Source of the DNA: Desulfopila sp. IMCC35008
Lineage (GTDB): Bacteria; Desulfobacterota; Desulfobulbia; Desulfobulbales; Desulfocapsaceae
Assembly: GCF_010646885.2 (NCBI RefSeq)
Contig: NZ_CP050700.1
Location: 966,001-1,030,000 of the forward strand
DNA length: 64,000 nucleotides
Direction: 5' to 3'
This document shows, one piece after another, positions 19,516-27,436 of this stretch (position 1 is the stretch's first letter; every line of letters begins with the position of its first letter). Position numbers and translations under genes: made by a program. Below the pieces are notes generated by a model. That model did not search any database and was not told the DNA's origin. It worked only from the letters and a program-made list of their open reading frames with translations.

Positions 19516-20220
19516 CGACGTCTTCCTTACTTTTTTCACCTCTTTTTTGTCAGGAAAACTCCTGAAGCTTCCTAGCCCAGGTTTTTCTCGTCAGTTCAGG
19601 TGGTAGAACCTTCGAAGGTTTTAGCAGTGAATCAGAGAAAATTCTATACACTGTTAAAAGACTGAAGAAGATAGTAACGCATATGCTGCACCCCAAGGGC
19701 CTTGGACGTCTTCGTTTATCACCTGCTGCCGACTTTCGGTGAAGGTTGTGTACGATTTTTTAATTGGCGATTACATATGGAAGACCATCCAATGGCCTGG
19801 TCCGGAACTATGCCGACGCATTGTTTATGAAAAACTCATGTTAACATCTTTTTCCTCTGTTTGTATCGTTGCAGCGTGATAAATGAAAGTGGGTATGCTA
19901 TACATAAAAAAATCCTTTGCCTGTCAGGACATTTCAGTGCTTGACTGATATGGAGGGGGAAACAAGATGTCTTGGCTTTATTAATGGATGTGTGACAGGG
20001 GGCAAGAAGCTGTTAAGTGTATTCTTCCGGAGATGTTATATTTGTTGGGTAAGTATCTAGTAAATTCTACTTAACCCAGGTTGACGACAGGGAGATTACA
20101 GGTAACCATTACGGAAAATTCACAAAACGGTGAAAATAGCTTCGAACGTGTGCCTTACGAGAGTATATAATCAAGCCAATCGGTAAGCGTAGTAGCAATC
20201 ACATGTAGTCCAAGGGTATT
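19516..20220. other. Gene-free spacer upstream of the PilZ gene
   Basis: This 705-bp stretch carries no supported gene. It includes the perfect 14-bp palindrome AACCTTCGAAGGTT at 19607-19620 and the second copy of a diverged repeat (19672-19770). One frame at about 19600-19740 stays open for some 45 codons but has no start or ribosome-binding site. Confidence 0.5.
19672..19770 (+). repeat. Diverged dispersed repeat, copy B
   Basis: This is the partner of 11389-11490. The most conserved blocks are GACGTCTTCGTTTATC (GAAGTCTTCGCTTATC in copy A) and GGTGAAGGTTGTG followed by ACGATTT. A short deletion and scattered substitutions separate the copies. Confidence 0.5.
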
Positions 20221-20610
20221 ATGCAGGGTATGGAAGAATCGTTGCCAGAGTTTGTTGATGTAACAGAGGAAGCTGATGTTTTTGATAACGACTCCCGGGG
20301 GCGTCTTCGTTTGCACCGGGAGGCCTTAGTTGAGATTCGATCCGGAGATGACCGTGTACTCGAAGGCCAGCTTCGGGATATCTCTCTGGATAGTATGTAT
20401 ATGTATATTGATGGAATTGTAAGTGATTTCATCCTGCTTGACGAACCGGTCGAAGTTAATATCTTCCTTGAACGGCAAGGGTGCAAGTTAACTATTTCCG
20501 TGGAGGGCCGGATCGTACGGACTGATCGGAAAGGTGTTGCCATAAAATTCGATTACCATCTTAAGTGGTGGCCGATATTTACCTTGCTGCCGGGGGTAAA
20601 AGTCCCCTGA
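20221..20610 (+). CDS. PilZ-domain protein
   Basis: The 129-aa protein begins with an acidic lead and then shows the PilZ pattern: an RGRLRLHR arginine motif at about residues 26-33, a DISLDSMYMY segment in place of the canonical D-x-S-x-x-G, and a closing VEGRIVRTDRKGVAIKFD strand pair. PilZ domains bind cyclic di-GMP. The Gly of the second motif is replaced by Met here, which may weaken binding. No fused output domain is present, so it may act as an adaptor. It is followed after 270 bp by a response regulator. An in-frame Met three codons later is an alternative start. Confidence 0.8.
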   Translation: MQGMEESLPEFVDVTEEADVFDNDSRGRLRLHREALVEIRSGDDRVLEGQLRDISLDSMYMYIDGIVSDFILLDEPVEVNIFLERQGCKLTISVEGRIVRTDRKGVAIKFDYHLKWWPIFTLLPGVKVP

Positions 20611-20880
20611 CCACTTTCATTGTCCAGGCTTATTGCCTCTTTTTCTGCAGTACTGCTTCCGTGCTGACTGTCTGTACCACTGTCTTTCAATTTGTTCAAT
20701 ATACTGGCTTTTTCTTTTTCTTTGTGTAAATACTACTTCTGCAGGGTTGAAATGGTGCGTGTTATCTTGCACTGCTCCGGAATTCATACAACACCCGGAC
20801 AACCTCAATAACAATTCGAGGGCCTTTAGGCCTTTTAGAAAGGCAAATAGTATTGTCATCAAAGGGATGGACAGACGAGC

Positions 20881-21582
20881 ATGAATACGACCAGCGATGT
20901 GTCATTTACGGTTCTGATTGTCGAGGATAATCCGACTGTTATGCGGATGTTGGCGGCAAATTTTGAGAAAAAGGGCGATACGGTCATTGAGAGTCTGGAT
21001 GGAGCGGATCTCATCGAGAGAATAAAAAATACACAACCTGATATTATCCTGCTTGATGTTATGTTGCCGATTAAAGATGGATTTACGCATCTTGCGGAAA
21101 TGAGGGCGGCAAAGATTGATATTCCCGTACTCATGTTAACAGAGAAAAGAGAGGTGGACGACAAAGTTCATGGCTTGGAGACAGGGGCAGACGACTATAT
21201 CACCAAGCCTTTCAGTTTCAGGGAGTTGTATGCTCGAATTCGGAGTAATTTGCGGCGTAAGGGGGGCATAACCAAGCAGGTTATAGTCGATCAGCTTCGA
21301 ATCGACCGTTTGGCTCGCACCGCTTTATTTGATAGCAAGCCGATTGATCAATTGACTAAAACTGAATTTGATTTGCTGCTATACCTGGCAGAAAATAGCC
21401 CCAGGGTTGTCCCCCATGGGGAGTTACTCGAAAATGTATTGGGCTACAATGCTGAGGCTGAAACCAAGGCTTTGGTGATGCATATTGCTAATTTGCGCCG
21501 TAAATTAAAGAAAAACGGCCTGGAAAACTCTATCCTTGTCAGTTCTGTTCCCGCCGTGGGGTACAGGCTGGAGGTGAAATGA
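20881..21582 (+). CDS. OmpR/PhoB-type response regulator
   Basis: The receiver domain occupies residues 9-125, with the acidic pair E15-D16, the phosphoacceptor Asp59 (DIILLDVMLP) and Lys at about 109 (MLTEKREVDDK). The C-terminal winged helix (about 140-233) has the OmpR-family TKTEFDLLLYLAENSPRVVPHGELLENVLGY recognition region. GGATGG lies 16 bp upstream, so the ribosome-binding site is weak. No histidine kinase is adjacent; this is an orphan regulator. The divergent-end neighbour is an omptin gene, which in enterobacteria is under a two-component system, but a link here is only a suggestion. Confidence 0.93.
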   Translation: MNTTSDVSFTVLIVEDNPTVMRMLAANFEKKGDTVIESLDGADLIERIKNTQPDIILLDVMLPIKDGFTHLAEMRAAKIDIPVLMLTEKREVDDKVHGLETGADDYITKPFSFRELYARIRSNLRRKGGITKQVIVDQLRIDRLARTALFDSKPIDQLTKTEFDLLLYLAENSPRVVPHGELLENVLGYNAEAETKALVMHIANLRRKLKKNGLENSILVSSVPAVGYRLEVK

Positions 21583-21615
21583 GGGGATGGTTTCCAGACC
21601 GCTGAATCCTGTTCT

Positions 21616-22623
21616 TTACAATTCGTAGATAAGTGTTGCGGCGATAAGGGTACTGCTGTTGTCAGATCCGGCGACATCACCGTCGTAATGGACGGTATAC
21701 CCACTCACCGTGTCCTTGACATTGGTGGAACCCTTGACCTCATCATAGGAGAGGTAGTGGAGGGACCCCGCTAACTTCAGGTTTGTTGTCAGGGCGTAGG
21801 CAACGGCAATGTCCAGTCCGAACATGTCACCGGATTCAAAATCATCAGTGAACTCCAGGTTTCTCTGGTAATGATTATCCACGGTTTCCAGGTCGACTGC
21901 TGGAGAATAAGTAAAACGGGCGGCAAAAGTGACGGGGTTTACATCCATTTCAAAACCGAGACCGAGATATGGTGTCTTGTAGGTCTGCTCATAAGAAATT
22001 CCCTTTTCCCCATCCGGGAAGGAACCTGTACTGTCACGGAAACCGTTAACGGAATAAACATATGTTCCGCCGTAAGCAGACCATTCGAAAGTATCTTGTT
22101 TGTAACCAACAACACCATAAAGCCGGGTCTGGTCCTTGCCCATCATGGTGAATTCTGCATTGATGTCAAACATGGTGAGGGAGTCAACGTCAGTATCCTC
22201 ATGATGTGACCAATGGGTCCAGTCGGCGCCGGTAATAAACCAGTCATAATCGTCCATGGTGCTGGACCCTTCTGATACATTGATCTTGAAATCTGCATTC
22301 AATTTCAGCCAGTGGACCGGTGTTATGGAGCCGCCGAAACCAAGCATTGCCACGTTGTCGCTCTCCCAGATCAGGTGGCTGGCCTTGTTGGTTCCGTTTG
22401 TGTCATAGACCGACTCGTTGGCTTCAACGCTTAGGAGTCCTAAGGAGAGTCTGCCGGACACCTTGACAATATTCTGATTAACGTTGATGGTCGTTGAGCT
22501 CTCGCTGGTATTGGTCGTTGTGCTGTTAACGGCTACAGGTTGATTCGCCATGGTAACTGCCGGGCAGGCGAGCAACACGACTGCCAGAAGAACGGCTCTT
22601 TTACAGTATAGTTTGGATGTCAT
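21616..22623 (-). CDS. Omptin-family outer-membrane protease
   Basis: With the start at 22623 (AAAGGAAA upstream) the precursor is 335 aa, with a signal peptide ending near VTMA at residue 26. The mature sequence aligns by eye with OmpT/Pla along its length: DDYDW at 124-128, holding the Asp pair D125/D127 equivalent to OmpT D83/D85, then a WTHWSHHEDT loop, GFRDSTGSFPDGEKGISYEQ at 194-213, TPYLGLGFE at 217-225, and D249-N-H251-Y equivalent to D210/H212. The C-terminus ends LIYEL rather than in Phe. All four catalytic positions are present. Omptins cleave between basic residues at the cell surface and usually need rough LPS. It lies tail to tail with the response regulator. Confidence 0.9.
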   Translation of the reverse strand: MTSKLYCKRAVLLAVVLLACPAVTMANQPVAVNSTTTNTSESSTTINVNQNIVKVSGRLSLGLLSVEANESVYDTNGTNKASHLIWESDNVAMLGFGGSITPVHWLKLNADFKINVSEGSSTMDDYDWFITGADWTHWSHHEDTDVDSLTMFDINAEFTMMGKDQTRLYGVVGYKQDTFEWSAYGGTYVYSVNGFRDSTGSFPDGEKGISYEQTYKTPYLGLGFEMDVNPVTFAARFTYSPAVDLETVDNHYQRNLEFTDDFESGDMFGLDIAVAYALTTNLKLAGSLHYLSYDEVKGSTNVKDTVSGYTVHYDGDVAGSDNSSTLIAATLIYEL

Positions 22624-22702
22624 TATGATTTCCTTTTGGTGAAATAAGCAGTGTACGTTTTGCTCGCTGCAGTTTTCATGACACATATTGGTAAGAAAAA
22701 AA

Positions 22703-22723
22703 GTATAGATTCCTAAACTATAC
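22703..22723. promoter_or_regulatory. Inverted repeat upstream of the omptin gene
   Basis: GTATAG (22703-22708) and CTATAC (22718-22723) form a perfect inverted repeat with a 9-bp spacer, 80 bp upstream of the omptin start. The size and place suit a regulator-binding site. The binder is unknown. Confidence 0.4.
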
Positions 22724-22832
22724 CGAAACGGTCGGGAAGTTCAAGTGGTAACATGTTGAAATTGAAACAATAGATGAGATTGCCTCTTTTTTGCAGGTGT
22801 GACTGTCTCCAATTAAGAGTAAAATGAACAAT

Positions 22833-22862
22833 TTGTTGTGGTGTTAACAGGCAAGCTATACT
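22833..22862 (+). promoter_or_regulatory. Promoter of the riboswitch transcript
   Basis: -35 TTGTTG at 22833-22838 and -10 TATACT at 22857-22862, separated by 18 bp, just before the cobalamin riboswitch aptamer. Confidence 0.6.
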
Positions 22863-22867
22863 ATATA

Positions 22868-23052
22868 TGTATCAGTACGTGGTTTCCACTGGTAACAATC
22901 AGTGGAATGAAAAGGGAATCCGGTGAGAAGCCGGAACTGACGCGCAGCGGTGAACAGGAACGAAATCCATTTCAAGCACTGGACGAGGCTCCGGGAAGCG
23001 ATGGAGAGTAGGAAGAGAAACAAGCCTGTAAGTCCGAAGACCTGCCACATAG
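22868..23052 (+). promoter_or_regulatory. Cobalamin (B12) riboswitch
   Basis: The conserved order of a cobalamin aptamer is readable: a TTCCACT/AGTGGAA hairpin at 22884-22907, GAAAAGGGAATCCGGTGAGA at about 22908-22928, AGCCGGAACTGACGCGCAGCGGTGA just after, a GGAAG core with the following stem, and the B12 box GCCTGTAAGTCCGAAGACCT at 23024-23043. A small hairpin GGTTG-TTA-CAACC at about 23058-23071 may be part of the expression platform. The ribosome-binding site of the next ORF is 35 bp further on, so control of translation is possible. The controlled gene is a 49-aa ORF followed by nrdJ. Confidence 0.92.
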
Positions 23053-23117
23053 TGGTAGCGGTTGTTACAACCGGTACCTTTCATATCAACTCGTCACCTC
23101 GCGAAAAGGAGAGAGTC

Positions 23118-23267
23118 ATGCCCAGAAGTTCAAGTATGTCTGCCAGGGAAGTAGCCTTTACCAAGCAAAGTGTTATCAGCACCAAAGATTGGGATGTCTA
23201 CCAGGCAATATTACGCAAATGTTTAGGAAAAACAACTGAACGGCAGGTTGAGAGAGCCAGGAAGTAG
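23118..23267 (+). CDS. Riboswitch-controlled 49-aa protein, unknown
   Basis: AAGGAGAGAG lies directly upstream of the ATG at 23118, one of the best ribosome-binding sites in the window, and the ORF starts about 65 bp after the B12 box. The product is basic and soluble with one Cys (residue 35) and no membrane segment, so it is not a CbtB-type cobalt transporter subunit. No family is recognised. A hairpin with arms CTGCCCGGT/ACCGGGCAG at about 23360-23388 follows the ORF without a T-run. Whether the transcript continues into nrdJ is open. Being a real gene is inferred from the ribosome-binding site and position. Confidence 0.55.
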   Translation: MPRSSSMSAREVAFTKQSVISTKDWDVYQAILRKCLGKTTERQVERARK

Positions 23268-23725
23268 GCTGTTCAGCAAAAAAAGTAGGATCTTCAGACA
23301 TTCCAGTACTGATCGGGGGACAATGAATGCCTGACAAGGCGGTGGTTCCCCTGACTTGCCTGCCCGGTTCTCCATATGGACCGGGCAGTGGAAAAAAGAA
23401 ATTCAAGTCTCCTTGCATTTTTCCGGCCACTTTTTAGTAGAAAAGTGAAGCTGTAATTACAGTTTTCCTCTACCGATTGTTTTTCCGATATTTTTCCTGC
23501 CTGGCATAATGTTTTTATATTTTCCTACAACATGTTGTAGTTTGTGCTTGAGGCTACCATAAATGTAGGGTATAAACCTCGAATGAGAATCATTCAGTAA
23601 GAGAACGAAAAATCATCGTTCGCATTCGATTTTCAGGGGGAATATGTCTGTTGGTCTTGAGCAATGGAGAACTCTATACCAGCATGTTCACATAAGAGAT
23701 ACTAAGTATAGAAGAGAGGAAGTTT
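23268..23725 (+). promoter_or_regulatory. nrdJ upstream region with NrdR-like and Fur-like palindromes
   Basis: The region holds a 9-bp-arm hairpin near 23360-23388, CACTTTT/AAAAGTG at about 23430-23449, the palindrome CTACAACATGTTGTAG at 23525-23540, a weaker CTACCATAAATGTAGG at 23554-23569, GAATGAGAATCATTC at 23581-23595 and GAACGA/TCGTTC at 23603-23621. The 16-bp CTACAACATGTTGTAG matches the core of the NrdR box at about 8 of 10 positions; the 15-bp palindrome resembles half of a Fur box. An own promoter for nrdJ is therefore likely. The nrdJ ribosome-binding site GAGAGGAAG is at 23711-23719. Confidence 0.5.
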
Positions 23726-25897
23726 ATGACACCTGATGTGACCCGGCAGGTATTAACCAATACCGCTGAAACGGTTCTGGCCCGCCGTTATTACCTTAAA
23801 GATGAAGAAGGAAATCCTGCCGAAACGTGGGAAACATTGTGTAGAAGGGTAGCAGATGCCGTAGCAGTTGTGGACAAGGAATCAGACGGATATGGGGAAA
23901 TGCGTGAGGATTTCTTCAACATGATATACCGGATGGATTTTTTGCCGAACTCCCCGTGTCTAATGAACGCCGGTACAGATCTCGGCCAGTTATCCGCTTG
24001 TTTTGTATTGCCTGTGGAAGATTCCATGGACGGTATTTTTACTGCCATCCGCAACGGCGCTCTGGTTCATAAGACCGGTGGTGGAACAGGTTATTCCTTT
24101 TCCCGGCTTCGTTCGAAAAATGCTTCGGTACGTTCAACCCAGGGTGTCGCTTCCGGTCCTCTTTCATTTGCAGCGGTTTTTGATGCGGCAACAGAGACAA
24201 TCAAGCAAGGTGGTAAACGGCGTGGCGCCAATATGGGGGTATTGCGGATTGATCATCCTGATATCATGGATTTCATTACTGCCAAGCAGGATCAGGAGAA
24301 ATTCAATAATTTCAATTTCAGCGTGGCAATTACCGACGTGTTCATGAAAGCTGTGGAAGAGGGGACGGAGTATGATCTCATCGAGCCGTCTTCCAGGACA
24401 GTGGTTAAGTCTCTTGAGGCACGCGAAGTCTTTGAGAAAATAATAGACCTGGCCTGGCATAATGGTGAACCGGGTGTACTGTTTATTGACACGGCCAATA
24501 AAGATAATATGACCCCGCAGCTTGGTGATTTTGAAGCCACCAATCCATGCGGCGAGCAATGGCTGTTGCCTTATGAAAGTTGTAATCTTGGGTCAATCAA
24601 CCTTGGCAGATTTGTGAAAGAAGGCAGGATCGATTATCAACGATTAGGTGAGACTGTTGCAACTGCCACTATGTTTCTTGACAATGTGATCGATTGCAAT
24701 CGCTTCCCTATCCCTGAAATTGAGGAGATGACTCTCAAGACGAGAAAGATCGGTATGGGGATCATGGGGTTGCATGATCTCCTCATCCAGTTGAAAATCC
24801 CGTACGCCAGTGAGCGGGGGCGGGAGGTGGCAGCCGAGGTGATGCAGTTTATCCGCGACAGGGCTGCTGAGCAGTCTGAAAAGCTTGCTGTGCAAAAAGG
24901 CGCTTTTCCTGCGTATGACGGGAAAGTGAACAGTTATAAACCGCGTCGCAATGCGGCTCTTACCTCAATCCAACCCACCGGAACCGTATCGATGATTGCC
25001 GATTGTGCTTCCGGTTGCGAGCCATATTTTTCGATTGTCATGGTCAAGCATGTAATGGACGGTGACCGACTGATCATGGTGAACAAATATTTTGAACAGG
25101 TGGCCCGGGAAGAAGGTTTTTATTCCGAAAAGCTGATGAGCAAAGTTGCCGACTCCGGGACGGTTATCGGTCATGATGAGATACCGAAAGAGTGGCAAGA
25201 AATTTTCCGCACTGCCCAGGATATAAGTCCTGAAAATCATATTCGAATGCAGGGAAGACTCCAGCAGAGTGGGGTGGACAGTTCTATATCGAAAACCATC
25301 AACCTGCCAAACAGTTCTGACCGTGATGCGGTGAAACTGTCCTACATTACAGGATACAAGCTTGGTTGCAAGGGGCTGACTGTATACCGTGACGGTTCTC
25401 GTGATTCCCAGGTCTTAAACAAGGTCGAAACCCAGGAAGAAGAAAAAATGGCTGCGGTATCCGAGCAGGGCCCGGTGAAGAACAATCTGCCGGATACTCT
25501 GGATGCCAAGCGTTACCGGGTCAAGGATCAGGACCAGAAATCGGTTTATATTATTGTCTGTTTTAATGAAAATGAAAAACCGATGGAGGTCTTTGCAAAA
25601 TTTCCGTTCGATAACCGGGTTGATTTAAAAGATAAATCTACCATGTGGACCACCACCTGTCGTCTGGTCTCCCTGGCCTTGCGGTTTAATGTACCGATGG
25701 ATGAAATAATCAAGCAACTTGACCGTTCAAGTGGACATATGCTTGACCTGCCCGCTCAATTGAGTAAGTTATTCAAGTCGTTTATGGCAGGTACTCAGAA
25801 AGGGTTCAGTTCGGTATGCCCGGAATGCTCCGGAACACTGGTTTTTGAAGAGGGATGTGAAACCTGCCACGACTGCGGTTACAGCAAGTGTGCGTAA
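23726..25897 (+). CDS. nrdJ: Adenosylcobalamin-dependent ribonucleotide reductase (class II)
   Basis: The 723-aa enzyme makes deoxyribonucleotides using a radical from adenosylcobalamin, independent of oxygen. Readable landmarks are FLPNSPCLMNAGT near residues 72-84, the redox Cys in GQLSACFVLP at about 92, NPCGEQWLLPYESCNLGSI from residue 273 with the thiyl-radical Cys275, and TSIQPTGTVSMIADCASGCEP at about 413-433. Residues 585-680 form a TSCPD-type domain, and the C-terminus has CPEC...CETCHDCGYSKC, a Cys-rich tail that may reduce the active site. No N-terminal ATP-cone is present. It lies downstream of a B12 riboswitch region and possible NrdR and Fur sites. Confidence 0.95.
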   Translation: MTPDVTRQVLTNTAETVLARRYYLKDEEGNPAETWETLCRRVADAVAVVDKESDGYGEMREDFFNMIYRMDFLPNSPCLMNAGTDLGQLSACFVLPVEDSMDGIFTAIRNGALVHKTGGGTGYSFSRLRSKNASVRSTQGVASGPLSFAAVFDAATETIKQGGKRRGANMGVLRIDHPDIMDFITAKQDQEKFNNFNFSVAITDVFMKAVEEGTEYDLIEPSSRTVVKSLEAREVFEKIIDLAWHNGEPGVLFIDTANKDNMTPQLGDFEATNPCGEQWLLPYESCNLGSINLGRFVKEGRIDYQRLGETVATATMFLDNVIDCNRFPIPEIEEMTLKTRKIGMGIMGLHDLLIQLKIPYASERGREVAAEVMQFIRDRAAEQSEKLAVQKGAFPAYDGKVNSYKPRRNAALTSIQPTGTVSMIADCASGCEPYFSIVMVKHVMDGDRLIMVNKYFEQVAREEGFYSEKLMSKVADSGTVIGHDEIPKEWQEIFRTAQDISPENHIRMQGRLQQSGVDSSISKTINLPNSSDRDAVKLSYITGYKLGCKGLTVYRDGSRDSQVLNKVETQEEEKMAAVSEQGPVKNNLPDTLDAKRYRVKDQDQKSVYIIVCFNENEKPMEVFAKFPFDNRVDLKDKSTMWTTTCRLVSLALRFNVPMDEIIKQLDRSSGHMLDLPAQLSKLFKSFMAGTQKGFSSVCPECSGTLVFEEGCETCHDCGYSKCA

Positions 25898-25971
25898 CAA
25901 GAACAATAGTATGAAAAGGGGTATCGCCTTTCTCTAAGGGTGTTGCCTCTCAATTGACAAGGCAGGAAACT

Positions 25972-26499
25972 ATGGCAAAGATTGGCAGGAATGAAAAATG
26001 TCCGTGCATGAGCGGCAAAAAATATAAACATTGTTGTGGTTCGGGTGACAAAAGGCCTGTAACCCGGCAGCTTTCACCTGAGGAACAGCTGAAGATCACC
26101 CTGATGAGCGGTGTCGAAGAGATACAGGAGCAGGCGGAACGTAAGAAGGCTGTCACCAGAGAGATTGGTGTCTTTTTCTTTTACTCCACAACTAAAGGAG
26201 ATGCCTGGTTGTTGGAGATGACCGACCGTGATTGCGTGCAGGTTGCCAAGGCTGGTGAGAGACTGGATGTTCCTATTGATGAGAATCCGGAGACTATCGA
26301 AGTGAACTGGAGTCATGTATTCCGGATCAGGAACAAAACTCTTGAACTTACTGCCTACAGTGACAAGAGTGTTGTTGCCATGAAAGATGCTCCTAGCCAG
26401 AAGATTAATGCAATGGCACGCCGTATCAGGAAAAAATTCAGTGTCGAGCAGTTGCAGAAAGTTCACCTGAATCCGTCGACGGAAGGTGAAACTGCATAA
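25972..26499 (+). CDS. SEC-C metal-binding motif protein
   Basis: The start at 25972 has AGGAAAC just upstream. Residues 3-22 read IGRNEKCPCMSGKKYKHCCG, a complete SEC-C zinc-binding motif (CxC...CC) as found at the SecA C-terminus. The remaining 150 residues are a mixed alpha/beta region of unknown function with a WSHVFRIRNKTLELTAYSDKS stretch. SEC-C proteins of this kind are thought to contact ribosomes or SecB-like partners, but no role is established here. It is followed three bases later by a vanZ-like gene, so the two are likely an operon downstream of nrdJ. Confidence 0.8.
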   Translation: MAKIGRNEKCPCMSGKKYKHCCGSGDKRPVTRQLSPEEQLKITLMSGVEEIQEQAERKKAVTREIGVFFFYSTTKGDAWLLEMTDRDCVQVAKAGERLDVPIDENPETIEVNWSHVFRIRNKTLELTAYSDKSVVAMKDAPSQKINAMARRIRKKFSVEQLQKVHLNPSTEGETA

Positions 26500-26502
26500 C
26501 AG

Positions 26503-26898
26503 ATGGATTCTTCATCGCAGTGGATACGTGTGGTCCCCATGTTGTGTATCATGGGGACTATTTTTTTTCTCTCTCATCAACCCGGAGATACGTTTGATTC
26601 GGTTCTTTTTTTCCCTGGGGAGGATAAAATTGCCCATTTCACCATTTACTTTTTGCTAGGATGGAGTGTCATCTATGCTTGTGGTTGGCACAAAGGGGCG
26701 GCACGCGTAAAAAGATGTGGTGTGGTGACCATTTCTATATGTCTCCTCTATGGTCTCAGTGATGAACTGCACCAATATTTCATACCGGGTCGAAGTACGA
26801 GTCTGGCTGATCTGGTTGCTGATTTTTGTGGTGCAGGTGTGGCGGTGCTGACCTGGTTGCAGGCTCTGAAAAGAAAAGCGGGTAAAAAAAATTACTAA
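26503..26898 (+). CDS. VanZ-family membrane protein
   Basis: The 131-aa protein has four hydrophobic segments and the VanZ signature set: FFLSHQPGD after the first helix, DKIAHFTIYFLLG at about residues 42-54, and GLSDELHQYFIPGRSTSLADLVADFCGA at 86-113. The family includes the teicoplanin-resistance protein VanZ and many housekeeping homologues of unknown function; the presence of the family does not imply antibiotic resistance. It begins three bases after the SEC-C gene stop. Confidence 0.9.
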   Translation: MDSSSQWIRVVPMLCIMGTIFFLSHQPGDTFDSVLFFPGEDKIAHFTIYFLLGWSVIYACGWHKGAARVKRCGVVTISICLLYGLSDELHQYFIPGRSTSLADLVADFCGAGVAVLTWLQALKRKAGKKNY

Positions 26899-27074
26899 AA
26901 ATTAACTCCCTTGTTACTCTATGGTTTTTTTAGTGAAACCTGCCAAACAGGTACTTTCAGAACACAGGCGCAGTGAAACTTTCAGCTTTCCACCTTGTCA
27001 GGCATGCTTTTTAACCTTATACTGAGGTGTATGAGAATCTATCTCAACATGAAAGAAATACACTGAGGTGCATC

Positions 27075-27353
27075 ATGGTTGGCGAAATTGGAGCATTTAA
27101 TAACGCGATACAGAGTGAGCGTACATATAGGGATAATGGTGTAGATGCAGCGGTTCGGCAGGATAGCCAGAGGGAAGTCACCCAGCAGGACGGTCCTGTT
27201 GATTCCGTAGCCCTCTCATCAGAGGCTATCGCACTGGCCACCAATGTTGCTCCTGTCGGTGAGGGTAGTGAAACACGGGAAACCAGCGAACAGGAAAGCA
27301 CACCACCACCCCCGCAGGAACAGCGGGCTGGCAGTATTGATATTCGGGTCTGA
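27075..27353 (+). CDS. Hypothetical 92-aa protein, low complexity
   Basis: The ATG at 27075 is preferred because GAGGTG lies six bases upstream. The product is acidic, Gln/Glu/Ser-rich and probably disordered, with a PVDSVALSSEAIALATNV segment that recalls the helical SSEA motif of flagellar anti-sigma FlgM-like proteins. The resemblance is short and not a firm call. The C-terminus has PPPPQEQ. A bidirectional terminator follows. Confidence 0.5.
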   Translation: MVGEIGAFNNAIQSERTYRDNGVDAAVRQDSQREVTQQDGPVDSVALSSEAIALATNVAPVGEGSETRETSEQESTPPPPQEQRAGSIDIRV

Positions 27354-27382
27354 ACAAGGCACAGTACAACCAGAATAAAGAC

Positions 27383-27417
27383 AAAAAAGGGAGCCGGAAA
27401 TTCGGCTCCCTTTTTTT
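27383..27417. terminator. Bidirectional rho-independent terminator
   Basis: GGGAGCCG (27389-27396) pairs with CGGCTCCC (27403-27410), flanked by AAAAAA on the left and TTTTTTT on the right, so it can end both the plus-strand gene at 27353 and hemB from the other side. Confidence 0.93.
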
Positions 27418-27436
27418 ATTTGAAGAAATAATGTTT

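Noticed and set aside
23329-27007. ATGCCTGACAAGG(C/T)GG shared by 23329-23344 and, inverted, 26992-27007
   Set aside because: Only 16 bp match and similarity does not extend on either side, so a dispersed repeat is not supported.
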